In this document: piece after piece, positions 27,112 through 37,046 of the stretch
How the letters are laid out: every line of letters begins with the position of its first letter
How positions within the stretch are numbered: the first letter of the stretch is position 1
Origin: Bacteroidota bacterium
GTDB lineage: Bacteria > Bacteroidota > Bacteroidia > UKL13-3
NCBI GenBank assembly: GCA_947457395.1
Contig: CANGVA010000007.1
Span: forward strand, 1-64,000
Reading direction: 5' to 3'
DNA length: 64,000 nt
Notes under the pieces: model-generated
The model's database searches: none
Seen by the model: the letters and a program-made list of their open reading frames with translations, nothing else
What the model was told of the DNA's origin: nothing
Translations under genes and position numbers: made by a program

Positions 27112-27975
27112 CTAAGGCTTAAAACGGAAGATGAAGGTGATGGTGCCATATTGTTCTTCAGGTCCTTCAGTTTTTGCGCTAAAACGGGTATCTAACGCTC
27201 CTTGTTTCGCTTTTTCTAATAATACCGGACTCAAAGTAGTAGTTCCTTTCTGTCCCGGGGTAGCTTTGATTACCCTCCCGTTTCTGTCAACCACAACACC
27301 AACCACTACTTTACCTGTTTCACGAGAATTTTCTTCGACATTGGGGCGTTTGGCAACACTTCTTCCTTTAAGGTCAAAAGAGCCAATGCCATCACCGTTG
27401 CCATTTCCAATTCCGTTGCCTGTACCATAGCCACTGCCATTTCCTCCATTGCCACCGGTTCCATCTGGTGATCCTTCAGGAGAACCATCCGGGCTTCCTT
27501 CATTGCCGGGTATTTCCCCATCTCCGGAGCCACTTTCAGAAGAGCGGTTATTGTTCTTTCTGAACAAAGCCCTTTCATCGGCTCTGCGTGGTTGTTCTAC
27601 TGGTTTTTCTTCAACCTTTTTTATTGGCTTCTTTACCTCATTTACCGGCTTTTTGTTTTCTTTTTTAGGAGTTTCTACCACGGGTGCTTCTTCTGTTTCC
27701 TGTGTAGCCACAGGGTTTTCTTCTTCAGTTATCTGCTCTTCAACTGGAACAGTTTGGGAAGGTTCTTCAACTGGAGTGGGAGAGGGCCCTCCCATATCTG
27801 GCTCGCCAAGGCTTATAGCCATTCCTGAACCTCCTGCATCCAAAGGTGGGTTTGGCGGATAGAGCATCATATACCAAAGCAGCAATAAACATAAAGCATG
27901 GAAAATAGCAGTTCCAACAATGGCTGCGGTTTTGTTTTTCCTCTCGCGCGATTGTATATGTGCAGGTACTATCAT
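27112..27975 (-). CDS. TonB-like energy transducer
   Basis: A 287-aa protein anchored by one N-terminal membrane helix (AAIVGTAIFHALCLLLLWYMM). A Pro/Glu/Lys-rich spacer spans about residues 60-130, a Gly/Asn/Ser-rich stretch about 140-195, and a short C-terminal TonB-like domain contains VVVGVVVDRNGRVIKA and GTITFIFRFKP. TonB transmits proton-motive force to outer-membrane receptors, and several such receptors are encoded nearby. The glycine-rich linker is unusual. No exbB/exbD genes adjoin it within the window. Confidence 0.88.
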   Translation of the reverse strand: MIVPAHIQSRERKNKTAAIVGTAIFHALCLLLLWYMMLYPPNPPLDAGGSGMAISLGEPDMGGPSPTPVEEPSQTVPVEEQITEEENPVATQETEEAPVVETPKKENKKPVNEVKKPIKKVEEKPVEQPRRADERALFRKNNNRSSESGSGDGEIPGNEGSPDGSPEGSPDGTGGNGGNGSGYGTGNGIGNGNGDGIGSFDLKGRSVAKRPNVEENSRETGKVVVGVVVDRNGRVIKATPGQKGTTTLSPVLLEKAKQGALDTRFSAKTEGPEEQYGTITFIFRFKP

Positions 27976-28112
27976 ATCATGAATAGCTTAACGCTTGTGA
28001 TTATTGCTTTGTTGCTTCTTGCCTAACAAATAAATTCAATCTTTTGCTTATTACGGACAGGCATTTAATCACATATGCACATTTAAAAAAAGAGAATAAG
28101 ACGGTATGGGGA

Positions 28113-29420
28113 TTATCTTTTGCCTCCTTGCGATAATATCCAGGCACCGGGATTTTCTGAGGTTTTGATATTCATCAGCATCATTTCTGCCTCCTTGCGT
28201 GTGCGGAAGCGAGCATAACTTACACGTTGGCAGTTGATAGTATGATTTAGAAGCATTTCTGGATTATAACCTTTTTCTTTAAGTTGGTTATAATACTTAA
28301 TAGCATTGCGCTCTTTGCAAAATACGCCTCCAATTATAAAATAAACAGAATCTACGGAAGCAGATTTGCCTGCCAGTTTATTGGATGGCATTTTCTTGGT
28401 AGTAGGCTCATTCCCGGGTTCTGTAGGTTGCATTGTTGCAACAGGCTCAATCATCTCTTCGTTTTTAGCAGCAAGGCTATCAGCCTCTAGTTTTGAGGTA
28501 TTAAATATTTCAGAAGGAGGGAACACCCATTTTGGTCTTGCCAATACTATATTTTCCGCATGAGAATAATAATCTATCTCAGCATCTGGATTTTCATTTA
28601 TGACAGGTTCTTCCAAAATAGGCTGTTCAGATGTTTGGATTATGAAGGTGGCAGAATCAACAGTTTCCATTTCATCTGTTTGTACCACTGCCGGTGTTTC
28701 CTTTAATGGGTCTGTTGGTTGATTAGCCTCAGTAACAGCAACTGGTTTTTGCTCAGCCGTGTCATTAAACAATGAATCAAACCAAGATGTTACGCTGAGT
28801 TGCATATCATCTGGCCTTAAATCACTCAGTTGGTGATCCTGTAAAAAAATCCATCCGTTTATACATAGCAAGAATGCCAGTACTGCAACCAACGCCTTTG
28901 GCCAAATATTGGTTTTTGATCTTACTTTCTTTAACTCCTTGCGATCTTTGAATATGCGTGCCTTACCAATTTTAGCAGACCTTGCTGATACAGGTTCTGC
29001 CTGGAAAGGTGCAAGACCAAATGATGCAGGTAAATAGGTATGATGTCTTTCAGGCAAAAAAACATAATTGGCATCGGCATTAAGTCTGAAATTGCCGAAT
29101 TCACGTACTTCGTAATGTTTCTGGTGCTGCAGTATCTCTTTGATCTGTTCTGTGAGCTGTCTGATTAATTCAACAGCATCCGAATAATTAATCTGCAAGA
29201 CATTAGAAACTTTGTTGGCCAATAAACCATCGTTGGTTTTAAGGTTTTGATTAAAAATAATTCTTTTAGCAGGAGGGGTTATGATATGCGATACCTGATC
29301 AATTCTTGCCGGCTCGCGGTTTCCCACAAAGCCCCCAAAACCCGGAACAATCACACAATCATGCTCATGCAGGAGTTCTTTAATAAATTGCCAAATTTGA
29401 TTCAGGTCTTTTTCTGCCAT
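28113..29420 (-). CDS. HU-CCDC81 domain and SPOR domain protein
   Basis: A 435-aa protein with two HU-CCDC81-type domains at the N-terminus (HEHDCVIVPGFGGFVGN, then VREFGNFRLN). A single membrane helix lies near residues 172-192 (ALVAVLAFLLCINGWIF). An acidic linker and a C-terminal SPOR domain (about residues 350-430, VYFIIGGVFCKERNAIKYYN) complete it. SPOR domains bind denuded peptidoglycan at division sites. The HU-like part would face the cytoplasm, so the protein could link nucleoid or cytoplasmic partners to the septal wall. This role is an inference. Confidence 0.9.
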   Translation of the reverse strand: MAEKDLNQIWQFIKELLHEHDCVIVPGFGGFVGNREPARIDQVSHIITPPAKRIIFNQNLKTNDGLLANKVSNVLQINYSDAVELIRQLTEQIKEILQHQKHYEVREFGNFRLNADANYVFLPERHHTYLPASFGLAPFQAEPVSARSAKIGKARIFKDRKELKKVRSKTNIWPKALVAVLAFLLCINGWIFLQDHQLSDLRPDDMQLSVTSWFDSLFNDTAEQKPVAVTEANQPTDPLKETPAVVQTDEMETVDSATFIIQTSEQPILEEPVINENPDAEIDYYSHAENIVLARPKWVFPPSEIFNTSKLEADSLAAKNEEMIEPVATMQPTEPGNEPTTKKMPSNKLAGKSASVDSVYFIIGGVFCKERNAIKYYNQLKEKGYNPEMLLNHTINCQRVSYARFRTRKEAEMMLMNIKTSENPGAWILSQGGKR

Positions 29421-29796
29421 AATCTGAACCGCAATTTAAGACAGCAACTCCTATTAGGCAAATAGTTGCATTAATAAGCTGATAATTAACCTTTAAAATA
29501 AGATCCTTATTAAAATTAAGTTTGCTTTTGCAAACAGTCTCTTTTTAATTCCTTAAAATAGAGGTGGTTTAACATATTAAAAGCTAAGTTGATAGGTTTT
29601 ATTAAATAATACATTAGAACTTCAGGTCTCAAGAATTATAAAGTTACGAAGCTCAGGTAGGGTGGCTGAAAACTCAATAATTCTAATTTAAAGACTTATT
29701 GATATAGCATATCTAATGATGCACCATCTAGCCATAAAACCAATTCTTATAATCCAATCTTTTGATTAAATAAATAAGCACTACTGGAAAATACCG
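29421..29796. other. Gene-free AT-rich intergenic region
   Basis: This 376-base gap lies between the HU/SPOR gene and the beta-barrel gene, both on the minus strand. It holds two short hairpins: AATAAG-ATC-CTTATT at 29497-29511, and GTTTGC-TTTT-GCAAAC at 29520-29535. Either could terminate the upstream barrel transcript weakly, but neither has a proper T tract on the minus strand. No ORF above 60 codons, tRNA or repeat is visible. Confidence 0.6.
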
Positions 29797-31410
29797 TTAA
29801 AAAGTAACCGTGATGCCTCCCATTACATTAAATCCGTAAACGGGCAGGGCATACCAACGCTGGTACCTATTGTTGGTAAGATTATTAAAGTTTAGAAACA
29901 ATGAGGTGTTCTTATTGTAGCGGTATTCCACCCCTGTATTTAAATCAACCCAACCACCCATGTCTTTTTGTTCATTATTTTGGGTAATTAAAACACTGCG
30001 GTCATTCATAGTATGGGCTTCTGCTTTGATTAGGAATTTGTCACCAATATTGTAATACAAGTTGGTTTGGGTGGTAAAGGTGGGTCGAGAGAAGGGAGCT
30101 GCAATTTGCAGGCTGTAGCCAAAATAATTCATGACAAATCCTAATCGGAAGTCGTTCCCAAACTCATGATTAAGTTCTGCCTTTATATTAGTAAAACCGG
30201 CCGAACTGCCGTCATAAACTACAGATGAACTGAGCAGTGCGCTGTCGGCACCATAAAAGAGTAGGTTCTTTACTGTGGCAAAAGAGGCATGCAAAAGGAA
30301 AGATGTTTGTGGACTAATAATGCCACGCAGACCTCCGTAAAACTCAAAACTATTTTCTGTGTTGCGGAAAGCAAGTTGCCTGATGAACGGGTTTTCTGTT
30401 GCTATACTTCTGTAGGTATGACGTTGTAAATTACCGGTTATACCACCAAAAGCTGTCAGGCTGTTTTTAATCAACATGTAGCCTGCTTCTACAGCGGGAT
30501 AAAAATGAATGTTGGTTCCGTTGCTGCTATCGTTAGCAACGGTGGAGTTAAATCCCACAGTAATATAGGTCTTATCGTTAATATTTAGTTTGTATCTCGG
30601 GTTAATATCTACAAAAACACGATCCAACGTTTTGGTTGCTCCCACACTGGTAATTTGAACGCGTGTGGCAATCTCCAATGGATTTCCTTTCAGGCTTTTT
30701 CTGAAAAGACCACCAACCTGAAAATCATTCTCTTTTAAATCTCTATTATCGTTAAATTGATAATATTTCAGATCAATTTTATAGGTTAGTTTACTTGTAT
30801 CCTTTGTTATGTTACTATAAGATGCTTGCAAATCCATTTTTTGATATAGATTTTCTATATCAGAGTTTTGGGGTCTTTCTGAAGAAGGTCTCCCAAATAC
30901 ATTCACGCGTGTGCGGTTGTAAGAAGCATCGGCACTGATGATGCCATTCCCTATGAATTTCTTTCCAAATAAGTGAAGGGTATTGTTGCTGAAGGTATTA
31001 TCACCGGTAGGATTTGCTGATAAATGCTTGTAGAATACACCTGCCTGCATCAGTTTGTTACGCACGCTATTGATGTATACCTCAAAAAGAGGCATATTAT
31101 AATTGCCGTAGCCTGCGCGTGTATAGTTGTTTCTAAGTTTAGGTAGGAGTGAGGTGCCCATTGATAGGGGCTTTATTGTATAAACAGTTGGGGTAACGCT
31201 GTGTTGCAGGCTTGCCGGTATGCTGAATGTTAAAACAGGCTTACTCACCTCCGGTATTTCCGGGTTGGGATTACTTTGAATTTTCATCGCCTCACTTAAC
31301 ACGGGTTTAAATGCTTTTACCACATCTACCACATCGGTGCGCAGTGTATCCTGTGCCGATACAAAACTAACTGTAAGTAAGATGCCTGCTGCTATATATA
31401 TCTTTTTCAT
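29797..31410 (-). CDS. Outer-membrane beta-barrel protein (TonB-dependent-receptor-like, no plug)
   Basis: A 537-aa protein with a signal peptide (MKKIYIAAGILLTVSFVSAQ). Many alternating aromatic beta-strands follow (YTRAGYGNYNMPLFEVYINS, SLFLNFNNLTNNRYQRW), and it ends in VMGGITVTF with a terminal Phe, typical of BamA-inserted barrels. The final strands resemble those of TonB-dependent receptors, but the length leaves no room for a plug domain. The gene starts 13 bases after a long TPR gene, so the two are co-transcribed and probably act together at the outer membrane. The ligand is unknown. Confidence 0.85.
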   Translation of the reverse strand: MKKIYIAAGILLTVSFVSAQDTLRTDVVDVVKAFKPVLSEAMKIQSNPNPEIPEVSKPVLTFSIPASLQHSVTPTVYTIKPLSMGTSLLPKLRNNYTRAGYGNYNMPLFEVYINSVRNKLMQAGVFYKHLSANPTGDNTFSNNTLHLFGKKFIGNGIISADASYNRTRVNVFGRPSSERPQNSDIENLYQKMDLQASYSNITKDTSKLTYKIDLKYYQFNDNRDLKENDFQVGGLFRKSLKGNPLEIATRVQITSVGATKTLDRVFVDINPRYKLNINDKTYITVGFNSTVANDSSNGTNIHFYPAVEAGYMLIKNSLTAFGGITGNLQRHTYRSIATENPFIRQLAFRNTENSFEFYGGLRGIISPQTSFLLHASFATVKNLLFYGADSALLSSSVVYDGSSAGFTNIKAELNHEFGNDFRLGFVMNYFGYSLQIAAPFSRPTFTTQTNLYYNIGDKFLIKAEAHTMNDRSVLITQNNEQKDMGGWVDLNTGVEYRYNKNTSLFLNFNNLTNNRYQRWYALPVYGFNVMGGITVTF

Positions 31411-31423
31411 GGATGTTATTTGC

Positions 31424-34400
31424 TTAGTTGTTTTGAATTTCCTTTTCTATTTCAGGCTTTGGTGTGGGTTTATTTTTCTCTTCTTCTGCAATAATTTGCA
31501 TCATTTTTTCGCGTGCAATACTTTTCAAATCCTCTCCTTCATAATTATCTATCAGGCTCTGCAGGGTTGCCTTGGCTTGAAATAAATCCTTTTCAGCCAA
31601 GTATACTTCGGCAAGTAATATAAACCCTTTAGCTACCCAATACTCGTAGGATGAATAATTATCCGACAACTCAAATATTTGCTTACGTGCATTTTTAAAA
31701 TCTTTACGATGGCTAAAAATCTGAGCATTATAAAATTTACATTCTGCAGCCCATGCATTTTTGGTTTCTTTCATCACATATTGCACATGGCTCCAGGCAG
31801 AATCAGGTTGTGCTTTTTGCATATAGTATTTTGCCAGAAAGTACCTTGACTCTATCATGCCTTCTTTTTGTGTTATGGTTGAGTTTAGGTAACGCATGGC
31901 AACCTGTGCTGCGGTATCTGTTTTTTGCAGCTGGCCGGCACATTTTAGCTGACCAAGTAAAGCAATTGCGATATGGTCTCTGTTGCTTGCAATACGCTCA
32001 AGTGATGCATAATATTCAAATGCTTTCTCGTAGTTTTTCTTCATTAGATAAAGCACGGCTGTTTGCCTGGTGGCTCTTTCTGTAAAATCATTTCGGTTAT
32101 AGGTAGCAACATATTCATAACATATCAGTGCAGAGTCAAGGTTTTTTAATTTAAAATCACATTCCGCCTTATAGTAGTTTGCCTTTAAAATAAAGAAACC
32201 ACCCTGAAAGCGATTGATGTAATTTGCAAAGCCCCTAGATGCTTTTATACAATCTCCGTTTTTATAAAGATTAAAAGCTGATTCAAACGTTATAGAATCC
32301 TGATAAGTTGGTGATATAACCACGTTGGGTAGCACTTTAATAAAATCTAGGTACTCATCACTCTGGCCTTTATTAATAAAAATATTTTTTATTACAACCA
32401 GCGCCTCTCTAGCTTCGGGCGAGGTTGTATATTGCGTAATCAACTGTTTAAATGCATTAAGTGCTTCTTCATCCTTGTTCTGATTGTAGTTTGCCAATCC
32501 TTTATTTAACATGGCTTTGCGGATGTAGCCGCTACGCGGGTAGTTCTCTATGATGTTTTGAAAGCCATTTACAGCTTCAGGGTAATTTTCGGTTTGCAGG
32601 TTTACATTGGCAATTTCAAACAATGCATCGTCAATATAAGGGGAGCGCTTAAAGCCTTCAATAATGGATTGCAACACCATTATCTTTTCGGCATTTTTAT
32701 TTTGTACGCCCAATATCATTGCTTTCTGATAAGCAGCATAATCACTGCCATTCAATTTTTTCTGAATGATAACATCGTAGGCCGCAATGGCTTTGTCGTA
32801 ATTTTTTAGTACAAAAAAACAATCAGCAATACGCATAGAGGCGTCTGTGAACAACTCCGGATTAACCTTGGCATATTCTGTTTTAACAAATAATTCAAGC
32901 TCAGCTATGGCTGCCTCATACTGCTCTAACTTAAGTTTACAATAGCCTTTATTGTAATTACTAAGGGCATAGAAACGTGTATCTTTTATTTCGGGGAAAC
33001 TGGCAAATCTGCTGTAGCTTTCATAAGCCTGCTGGTAGTTGTTTGTTTTATAATTTAACTCACCAATCCAGAAGTGAGCTTGTGCAAAGAGTTTCTTATC
33101 AAACTCATATTTGGCTGATTTGGTAAACAATTCCAATGCTTCCTGATAATTGTTGTTTAGAAATAATTCTTCTGCCCTGTAATAGCATACCCTTTGAAAA
33201 GCAGTTTGATTATCTTTTGATGGATTCTTTATGCTTTCGATAATCTTAATAGCTTCCTTGTAATTACGTGTATTGAGCAGCAAGTTGCTTAGCAGCGTTT
33301 TTGCCTCGTCAATTGAGGCTGATTCCGGATAGCTATTTACAAACTTAACGAGATCTCTTAAGGCATCTTGCTGGTTACCTAATTCATAAGAAATTTTGGC
33401 AAAATTATACAAGGCAAGCTCGGTTAACGTAGGGTTATAGCCAATACGGTAAGCAATATCAAAAGTATTTCTGGCTTTCATCTTTTGCTCAGTTTTTAGG
33501 TAGCAATCAGCGAGGTGCATATTGGCATATTGTGCAGTGGTATCCTTACTGGTTGCTACCTCAATCAATTGCTCAATGGCTTTTTCAAACTGGTTGTTTT
33601 GGTAATAAGCGTAACCTAAGCGGTAAATGTCCTGATTGGTTTTGGAAACGGGCGGATTGCTGTTAAATTTTTCCAGATAGGGGAGTGCTTTTTTAAAATT
33701 ACCCAAATGGAAGTATGACTGCCCAACAATACCTGCAACATCATAAATAATTTCTTTGTTGCTAATGGTATCTGCAAACTGAATAACTTGCTCGTATTGC
33801 TTTCTGGCAAAATATATCTGGGCAATATAAACTTGTGCAAGCGGACCAAAAATCCTTGATTTTTGTGCACGCGTAAAATGAGTTAATGCTTCATCCTGAT
33901 TGCCCTGCCTGTAGGCAACATAGCCATAGTAATAATTTGATGGATCATAGTATTTGCCTGGTTTATCCTTAATTGACTGAAAAGCTGTTTTTGATTCATC
34001 AAAACGTTCTGTTTTAAAATAGCAATAGCCTTTCATAAACCAAAACTCATCTGCTTCTGCTGTTGTAAGTGCAACCGGATCGGTGATTTCAAAATATTTA
34101 ATGGCTGTTTTATTATCCTTATTTCGGTAAAAATATTTTCCAAGCTGGTAGTTTGCTAACTGCGCTTTGGAATGTTCAGGGTATTTTAATCTAACACTAT
34201 TTAGCAGCGTTATGGCATCGGCATTAAATAGCTCCATTGCACATACTCCGGCATAATACTCAGCATTAATTGCTGTTTCTCGGTCAGTGCTGATTGATGT
34301 GTACAACAAGAAGTGTTTTTGGGCCGCAGCATATTTTTCTTTTTCAAACAACTCCAAAGCCCTATTATAGTAACGCAGTTGTTGATCATATACAGCAGTT

Positions 34401-34477
34401 CGCTGTGCCGACAAATTAAGTGTTAGGAATAGGTATAGGAATAGCGAAAAGTTTTTCGCATATAATTTTATCTTCAT
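31424..34477 (-). CDS. Large periplasmic TPR protein
   Basis: A roughly 1017-aa protein with a signal peptide (from the preferred start MKIKLYAKNF). It is built of tandem tetratricopeptide repeats over nearly its whole length, with typical helix pairs such as KAIEQLIEVA and EALNAFKQLITQY. The C-terminal tail is basic and acidic (KPTPKPEIEKEIQNN). TPR solenoids hold protein complexes together, and this one probably sits in the periplasm. It is paired with the outer-membrane barrel gene 13 bases downstream. No enzymatic domain is seen. Confidence 0.88.
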   Translation of the reverse strand: MKIKLYAKNFSLFLYLFLTLNLSAQRTAVYDQQLRYYNRALELFEKEKYAAAQKHFLLYTSISTDRETAINAEYYAGVCAMELFNADAITLLNSVRLKYPEHSKAQLANYQLGKYFYRNKDNKTAIKYFEITDPVALTTAEADEFWFMKGYCYFKTERFDESKTAFQSIKDKPGKYYDPSNYYYGYVAYRQGNQDEALTHFTRAQKSRIFGPLAQVYIAQIYFARKQYEQVIQFADTISNKEIIYDVAGIVGQSYFHLGNFKKALPYLEKFNSNPPVSKTNQDIYRLGYAYYQNNQFEKAIEQLIEVATSKDTTAQYANMHLADCYLKTEQKMKARNTFDIAYRIGYNPTLTELALYNFAKISYELGNQQDALRDLVKFVNSYPESASIDEAKTLLSNLLLNTRNYKEAIKIIESIKNPSKDNQTAFQRVCYYRAEELFLNNNYQEALELFTKSAKYEFDKKLFAQAHFWIGELNYKTNNYQQAYESYSRFASFPEIKDTRFYALSNYNKGYCKLKLEQYEAAIAELELFVKTEYAKVNPELFTDASMRIADCFFVLKNYDKAIAAYDVIIQKKLNGSDYAAYQKAMILGVQNKNAEKIMVLQSIIEGFKRSPYIDDALFEIANVNLQTENYPEAVNGFQNIIENYPRSGYIRKAMLNKGLANYNQNKDEEALNAFKQLITQYTTSPEAREALVVIKNIFINKGQSDEYLDFIKVLPNVVISPTYQDSITFESAFNLYKNGDCIKASRGFANYINRFQGGFFILKANYYKAECDFKLKNLDSALICYEYVATYNRNDFTERATRQTAVLYLMKKNYEKAFEYYASLERIASNRDHIAIALLGQLKCAGQLQKTDTAAQVAMRYLNSTITQKEGMIESRYFLAKYYMQKAQPDSAWSHVQYVMKETKNAWAAECKFYNAQIFSHRKDFKNARKQIFELSDNYSSYEYWVAKGFILLAEVYLAEKDLFQAKATLQSLIDNYEGEDLKSIAREKMMQIIAEEEKNKPTPKPEIEKEIQNN

Positions 34478-34528
34478 GCAATCCATCTTTAACGTGTATT
34501 AACGTCAAAGCTATTTTGCACCCATTTC

Positions 34529-36853
34529 TTAGAATGATAAATTTATCCCCACTGTGGGAATAATTGGCAGCTGATCAACACGTTTATACTGGGTTCTGTC
34601 GAAATAAAAAATATTGGCTCTGTTGTATACGTTGGTAGCCGCGGCAATCACTGTTAAGGAGGTGCGTTTACCGAAATTTAGTTTTTTAGACAGTGAAACA
34701 TCCATGCGGTGGAAATCAGGTAGCCGACCTTTGTTGATATCAGTATAAAATACACCCAAGTTGCCATTCTGGTTTATGTAATCTGTGCTTAAACCATTGC
34801 CAAACCTTGTTTGCTCATAAAAGCCCTGCGTTTGGGTAAAAGGGAAACCTGAGCCATAATTCCACCTAAAATTGGCACTCCAGCTACCTTTATTACCAAA
34901 TGTATAAGTGGTAACAATATTGATATTGTGTCTTCTGTCAAAATGAGGCATATAAGAGCGCACACCATCATTTCTGTTCACATAAGTAAGTGAGTAAACA
35001 GCCCATAGATAAAACCGTTTGAATTCATACTTGTATCTGAAATCCATTCCATATGCATCACCTGTTTCGATAATAAAATCGAATCTTTCGCTTTCAGGCC
35101 TGAATTGATTGGCCTGGTTATTATCATACTTTTTATCGCGATTGATATTTGTTAGCTGGGTAAAGTCTTTAAAAAATCCTTCAATATTAATCTCTCCGTG
35201 TTGTCCTACATCAAATTCCAGTCCGCCTATATAGTGAGTAGCTGTTTGCATGCGGTGTGTAATGTCTTTTCCATTGAATCTGCTTGGAATATTTTCTGAA
35301 CCGGAAAGGAATCCATAAAACAGATTAACCACATCCTGATCTGATACAGCACTGATTAGGTTTTGGGAATATAAACCCCAGGCACCTTTAATTCTAATGC
35401 GGTCGCTCAGATTAAATTTGGCACCCACTCTGGGTTCGTAGGAATTGTTGCCAAGTGATGCATAATACTGTACCCTGAACCCAGGTTCAAGTATTAATTT
35501 GCCAATTGTTTTTTTATACTTTACAAAACCGCAAAGTTCAGTTGTGCTCTCATCTTGAACCATCTCGCGGCCATACTGGTTTGTATATTTAAAATCGGTA
35601 TTAAATCCATTAATTTCAAATCCGTATTTCACATCATCCTTGCCAATAAAATTAGTAAAGTTTAGTGCAATGGTAAATCCGGAAACCCCGCTGGTTCGGG
35701 GTTGATTATCTGCCGCTTCTTGTTGGCTCATATCATAGCGGGAATAGTTGATGGCGCCATTAATGATGGTTGATCCTTCAGGTACCACAAAAAAGTTTGT
35801 TCCTGCACCATACGAGTTCCATTTGAATTTTGTTTCTGGATAATCAACTACATCATTAAAATTAAATCCAAAAATATTCAGTTTACTTCCGCCTGAGCCA
35901 ACATAAGAAAGCTTGCCGTATAGGTCATTGAAGCTAAAAGGTAAACCATTTGCATTTCCGTTATTCTCTGAATAATTATAAAGCGTTTTAGAAGTTTGAT
36001 TCAGATATGACGTTTTATAAGAAACAAGGTATGAGGTACTGCCACCACCTTCACTGAATTCTGAAATCGGGCCTTCCAATAGCAGTTTAGTCGTAATCGG
36101 ATTGGCAGCCAGTTTTCCGCTAAATTCTTTCTTGTTTCCTTCTCTTGTATTAATGTCAACGACTGCGCCAATGCGGCCGCCATATTGGGCATTAAACCCT
36201 CCTGCATATACCTCAGCACTTCTGATGATATCTGCATCAAAAACTGAGAATAAGCCGATGGAGTGAAATGGATTGTAAATCATCATTCCATCTATCATTA
36301 CCCGGTTTTGCACAGGAGAGCCACCTCTGATATAAAGCTGACCGCCTTGGTCGCCACTAAAAACCACTCCTGGTAATACCTGCAGGTATTGCACCAAATC
36401 CGGCTCACCACCAAAAGTTGGTAATTGTTTGAGTTCTTTTTGTGTGATGGTGACATTTGAAATTTTAACCTCTGTTTTGGCTTTCTGACGTTCTCCTGAA
36501 ATAACCACCTCTTCCAGCTGTTTGGTTACCTTGCGCAGATAAAGGTTTTGATTGGTGATGCTGTTTTCTTTTATCTGTACAATTGCTGCACCTGTATCGT
36601 AGCCAATTGCAAAACATTTTAGGGTATATTTGCCTGGCTTAATCTTTGATATATCATAAAATCCATTGATATCAGTTGCCTTTCCAACCATGCTTTCCTG
36701 AAGGAAAACAGGAGTAAAAATAACGGGTTCACCAGTCTCCTTGTCATAAACAAAGCCCCTAATTTCGCCTGTTTGCGCATGACTCAATATATGAGTAAAA
36801 AAAGGGGCAAGAAATAGCAAGATTTTGCAAAAACGGGTATGGGTGCTTTTCAT
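34529..36853 (-). CDS. TonB-dependent receptor with CarboxypepD-like N-terminal domain
   Basis: A 774-aa outer-membrane receptor from the preferred start MKSTHTRFCKILL, which opens a signal peptide. The ORF-track start is 29 codons earlier and lacks signal-peptide character. A carboxypeptidase-regulatory-like domain follows (GEIRGFVYDKETGEPVIF). The plug has LPTFGGEPDLVQYLQVLPGV and GGSPVQNRVMIDGM, and a barrel ends in VGINLSF. The ligand is not evident. It lies 51 bases upstream of the TPR gene on the same strand, so the three genes may form one transport unit. Confidence 0.92.
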   Translation of the reverse strand: MKSTHTRFCKILLFLAPFFTHILSHAQTGEIRGFVYDKETGEPVIFTPVFLQESMVGKATDINGFYDISKIKPGKYTLKCFAIGYDTGAAIVQIKENSITNQNLYLRKVTKQLEEVVISGERQKAKTEVKISNVTITQKELKQLPTFGGEPDLVQYLQVLPGVVFSGDQGGQLYIRGGSPVQNRVMIDGMMIYNPFHSIGLFSVFDADIIRSAEVYAGGFNAQYGGRIGAVVDINTREGNKKEFSGKLAANPITTKLLLEGPISEFSEGGGSTSYLVSYKTSYLNQTSKTLYNYSENNGNANGLPFSFNDLYGKLSYVGSGGSKLNIFGFNFNDVVDYPETKFKWNSYGAGTNFFVVPEGSTIINGAINYSRYDMSQQEAADNQPRTSGVSGFTIALNFTNFIGKDDVKYGFEINGFNTDFKYTNQYGREMVQDESTTELCGFVKYKKTIGKLILEPGFRVQYYASLGNNSYEPRVGAKFNLSDRIRIKGAWGLYSQNLISAVSDQDVVNLFYGFLSGSENIPSRFNGKDITHRMQTATHYIGGLEFDVGQHGEINIEGFFKDFTQLTNINRDKKYDNNQANQFRPESERFDFIIETGDAYGMDFRYKYEFKRFYLWAVYSLTYVNRNDGVRSYMPHFDRRHNINIVTTYTFGNKGSWSANFRWNYGSGFPFTQTQGFYEQTRFGNGLSTDYINQNGNLGVFYTDINKGRLPDFHRMDVSLSKKLNFGKRTSLTVIAAATNVYNRANIFYFDRTQYKRVDQLPIIPTVGINLSF

Positions 36854-36979
36854 ATTCAGGGCCGCGAAGATATTAAGCTTGGTTAAATTCAAGCAATAAA
36901 TGTTTATACAAGACATCTTGTTGGCAGCCTCTGGTTGCATAAATTATAGAATAAACGGAGCTAATTGTAAGATATTGGC

Positions 36980-37010
36980 TTTGTTAGACGTTGATTAAAT
37001 GCTATTTTTG
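36980..37010 (+). promoter_or_regulatory. Promoter of the polysaccharide locus
   Basis: TTTG at 36980-36983 and TATTTTTG at 37003-37010 are separated by 19 bases, a full match to the Bacteroidota -33/-7 consensus. The ORF-track start of the next gene (36999) would lie inside this promoter. That supports the later ATG at 37047. Confidence 0.75.
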
Positions 37011-37046
37011 CAACAAAACCCACATTGCGCAACGAATAAATCATCC

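Noticed and set aside
27449-27862. 137-aa plus-strand ORF rich in Ser, Gly and Phe
   Set aside because: It is the reverse reading of the low-complexity linker of tonB and has no features of its own.
29497-29535. Two short hairpins in the large intergenic gap
   Set aside because: Stems are only 6 bp and no T tract follows in the needed direction, so I do not call a terminator or an RNA gene.
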